This document shows positions 32,102 through 34,071 of a stretch of DNA of 34,071 nucleotides, one piece after another. How positions within the stretch are numbered: the stretch's first letter is position 1; every line of letters begins with the position of its first letter. The position numbers and the translations under genes are program-made. Source of the stretch: Achromobacter deleyi (GTDB lineage: Bacteria; Pseudomonadota; Gammaproteobacteria; Burkholderiales; Burkholderiaceae_B); contig NZ_CADIJO010000043.1 in assembly GCF_902859705.1 (NCBI RefSeq), positions 1 to 34,071 on the forward strand, in the 5' to 3' direction. The notes beneath the pieces were generated by a model. The model was not told the DNA's origin and made no database searches. It was given only the letters and a program-made list of their open reading frames with translations.

Positions 32102-34026
32102 GCCAAGGTACGGCTAGCGTTCCTACCTCGCCCACCGGCCACCCGGCTGCCGGCCATGCGCCGTCTTCGCGCGCGGCGCTCATTCTGGGGGCGCTGGGGG
32201 TGGTGTATGGCGACATCGGCACCAGCCCGCTGTATACGCTGCGGGCTTGCCTGACCGGGCTGAGCGTGCACACCGACCTGGAGCCGGCCCATTTGCTGGG
32301 CGTGCTGTCCATCCTGTTCTGGATGCTGATGGTGGTGGTGTCGCTCAAGTACGTGACGCTGATCCTGCGTGCGGACAACCGCGGCGAAGGGGGCACGCTG
32401 GCGCTGCTGGAACTGGCGGTGCGCAACCGCGATGGCAAGTTGCGCTGGGTGCTGATCGTGCTGGGCATCTTTGGCGCCGCGCTGTTCTATGGCGACAGCA
32501 TGATCACGCCGGCGATTTCCGTGCTGTCGGCGCTGGAGGGGATCAGCATCGTGTCGCACACGCTGGATGCGTGGGTGGTGCCGCTGGCGCTGGTGGTGCT
32601 GGTGGCGCTGTTCGCAATCCAGTCGCATGGCACGGGGGCGATGGGCAAGCTGTTCGGGCCGGTGATGCTGCTGTGGTTCGGCACGCTGGCGGCCCTGGGC
32701 GGCTGGCAGATCTGGCAGACGCCGGAGGTGCTGGCGGCGCTGAACCCGATGTGGGGGCTGCGCTTCATTGTCGAGTTTCCGTGGATCAGCTTCGTGCTGC
32801 TGGGCGCGGTGGTGCTGGCGCTGACCGGCGCCGAGGCGCTGTATGCGGACATGGGCCACTTCGGCCGTCCGGCGATCCGCAGCGCCTGGTTCAGCATGGT
32901 ACTGCCGGCGCTGACGCTGTGTTATTTCGGCCAGGGGGCGCTGTTGCTTCGCGACCCGAGCGCCATCCGCAATCCGTTCTTCATGATGGCGCCTGAATGG
33001 GGCCTGGCGCCCTTGGTGGCGCTGGCGACGGTGGCGACGATCGTGGCGTCGCAGGCGGTGATTTCGGGCGCGTATTCGGTGACGCGCCAGGCGGTGCAAC
33101 TGGGCTTCTGGCCGCGCATGCAGATTCTGCATACGTCGGCGATCGAGAAGGGCCAGATCTACCTGCCGCAGGTCAATGCGCTGCTGCTGTGTGCGGTGCT
33201 GGTGCTGGTGCTGCTGTTCCGCAATTCGGACAATCTGGCAGCGGCCTACGGCTTTGCGGTGACGGGCACGATGCTGACGACGTCGGTGCTGGCGTTCGCG
33301 GTGCTGCCGCGCGGCACGACGGGGGCCAAGCGGATGCTGTGGTTCGTGGTGCTGGGCTTGCTGCTGCTCTTTGACGTGCTGCTGTTCTCGGCCAATGTGT
33401 TCAAGATCCACGAAGGCGGCTGGCTGCCGCTGGTGGTGGCGATCGTGGTGTTCACGCTGATGATGACGTGGCGGCGTGGGCGCCGGCTGCTGTCGGAGAT
33501 GCAGCAGCGCGACCGCCAGCCGCTCAAGGAATTCATGGAGCAGCTCGAGGAATATCCGCCGTCGCGGGTGCCGGGCACGGCGATTTTCATGACGATGAAT
33601 TCGGGGAATGTGCCGCCGGCCTTGCTGCACAATCTGAAGCACAACAAGGTGCTGCACGACCATGTGCTGTTCCTGACGATTCTGGTGGCGGACGTGCCGT
33701 ACATTTCGCCGGAAGAGCGCTTTACGGTGCACAAGCTGAGCGCGTCCAGCTGGGCGGCGACGATCAATTACGGGTTCAAGGAAGATCCGGATGTGCCGGA
33801 GGCGCTGCGCCTGGTGGCGGAGGCTTATCCGGAGCTGGATCTGGAGCCGATGCGGACGTCTTATTTCCTGTCGCGGCAGACGGTGGTGGCGGCGAAGAAG
33901 CCTGCGCTTTGGCGGTGGCGGCGGGCGGTGTTTTCGTTCATGGCTCGGAACTCTACGCGTAGTACCAAGTTTTTCAAGATTCCTGCGAATCGGGTGGTTG
34001 AGATGGGGATGCAGGTTGAACTTTAA
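32098..34026 (+). CDS. kup: potassium transporter Kup
   Basis: The 642-residue protein is a low-affinity, proton-coupled potassium uptake carrier of the Kup/HAK family. About twelve membrane helices occupy residues 25-460; the signature GVVYGDIGTSPLYTL lies at the start, GAALFYGDSMITPAISVLSA and the GAEALYADMGHFG segment follow, and a cytoplasmic C-terminal domain ends the protein. Length is typical. The ATG at 32098 overlaps the last codons of the sensor kinase gene (ATGA); an upstream extension of the frame falls inside that gene. Overlap suggests translational coupling with the two-component system. Confidence 0.95.
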   Translation: MSQGTASVPTSPTGHPAAGHAPSSRAALILGALGVVYGDIGTSPLYTLRACLTGLSVHTDLEPAHLLGVLSILFWMLMVVVSLKYVTLILRADNRGEGGTLALLELAVRNRDGKLRWVLIVLGIFGAALFYGDSMITPAISVLSALEGISIVSHTLDAWVVPLALVVLVALFAIQSHGTGAMGKLFGPVMLLWFGTLAALGGWQIWQTPEVLAALNPMWGLRFIVEFPWISFVLLGAVVLALTGAEALYADMGHFGRPAIRSAWFSMVLPALTLCYFGQGALLLRDPSAIRNPFFMMAPEWGLAPLVALATVATIVASQAVISGAYSVTRQAVQLGFWPRMQILHTSAIEKGQIYLPQVNALLLCAVLVLVLLFRNSDNLAAAYGFAVTGTMLTTSVLAFAVLPRGTTGAKRMLWFVVLGLLLLFDVLLFSANVFKIHEGGWLPLVVAIVVFTLMMTWRRGRRLLSEMQQRDRQPLKEFMEQLEEYPPSRVPGTAIFMTMNSGNVPPALLHNLKHNKVLHDHVLFLTILVADVPYISPEERFTVHKLSASSWAATINYGFKEDPDVPEALRLVAEAYPELDLEPMRTSYFLSRQTVVAAKKPALWRWRRAVFSFMARNSTRSTKFFKIPANRVVEMGMQVEL

Positions 34027-34071
34027 GGTTCTTTTTTAGCGTTGTGGGTTCTTGAGACGCCCGGCGCGTTG

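Noticed and set aside
32071..33732. A 553-codon minus-strand frame across kup
   Set aside because: It is almost all Arg, Gln and His and overlaps a clear transporter gene.

Overview
The window is GC-rich chromosomal DNA of a betaproteobacterium. Gene content and protein sequences fit the Alcaligenaceae (Bordetella/Achromobacter type). Signs are dense high-GC codon use, an egtD-egtB ergothioneine pair, HU-beta next to tRNA-Val, and a tonB-exbB-exbD operon under a Fur-type box. The assignment rests on recognising protein families, not on a database search.

Left edge (1 to about 3000): the end of a prophage. It carries a small tail-associated gene, a convergent tyrosine integrase, and a four-gene lysis cassette (holin-like, endolysin-like, i-spanin, and an o-spanin nested in another frame). 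The chromosomal junction probably lies at about 2950-3170, but no attachment site could be fixed.

Middle left (3100-9420): a membrane diguanylate cyclase preceded by a possible leader peptide, a YddG-like aromatic amino acid exporter, a run of small or poorly known membrane and proline-rich proteins including a 24-residue one, a secreted esterase and a tRNA with CAT anticodon. Centre (9570-19730): egtD-egtB (ergothioneine), a DUF883 membrane protein, a lipoprotein phospholipase D/cardiolipin synthase-like enzyme, a glutamate-synthase-like FMN enzyme, a YeeE/YedE (thiosulfate-type) transporter with a LysR-type box and promoter, an AEC and a DMT transporter, and a GNAT acetyltransferase.

Right half (19870-34026): two identical tRNA-Leu(CAG) genes flank a DTW-domain tRNA modification gene (TapT type). 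Then come rnr (RNase R) and rlmB, a Cys/Met-metabolism PLP enzyme, a PiuC-type hydroxylase, hupB, tRNA-Val(TAC), a 16-bp tandem repeat, tonB-exbB-exbD, and a response regulator, sensor kinase and kup potassium transporter in tight succession.

Themes: RNA metabolism (tRNAs, TapT, RNase R, RlmB), iron (PiuC, TonB-ExbB-ExbD, Fur box), and sulfur/redox (ergothioneine, YedE, PLP trans-sulfuration family). No undescribed defence or mobile system was found. The best leads are regulatory or small-gene features: the LysR-type box of the YedE gene, the A-tract promoter of tRNA-Leu, candidate leaderless starts, the 24-residue membrane protein, and a two-component system overlapping kup by four bases.
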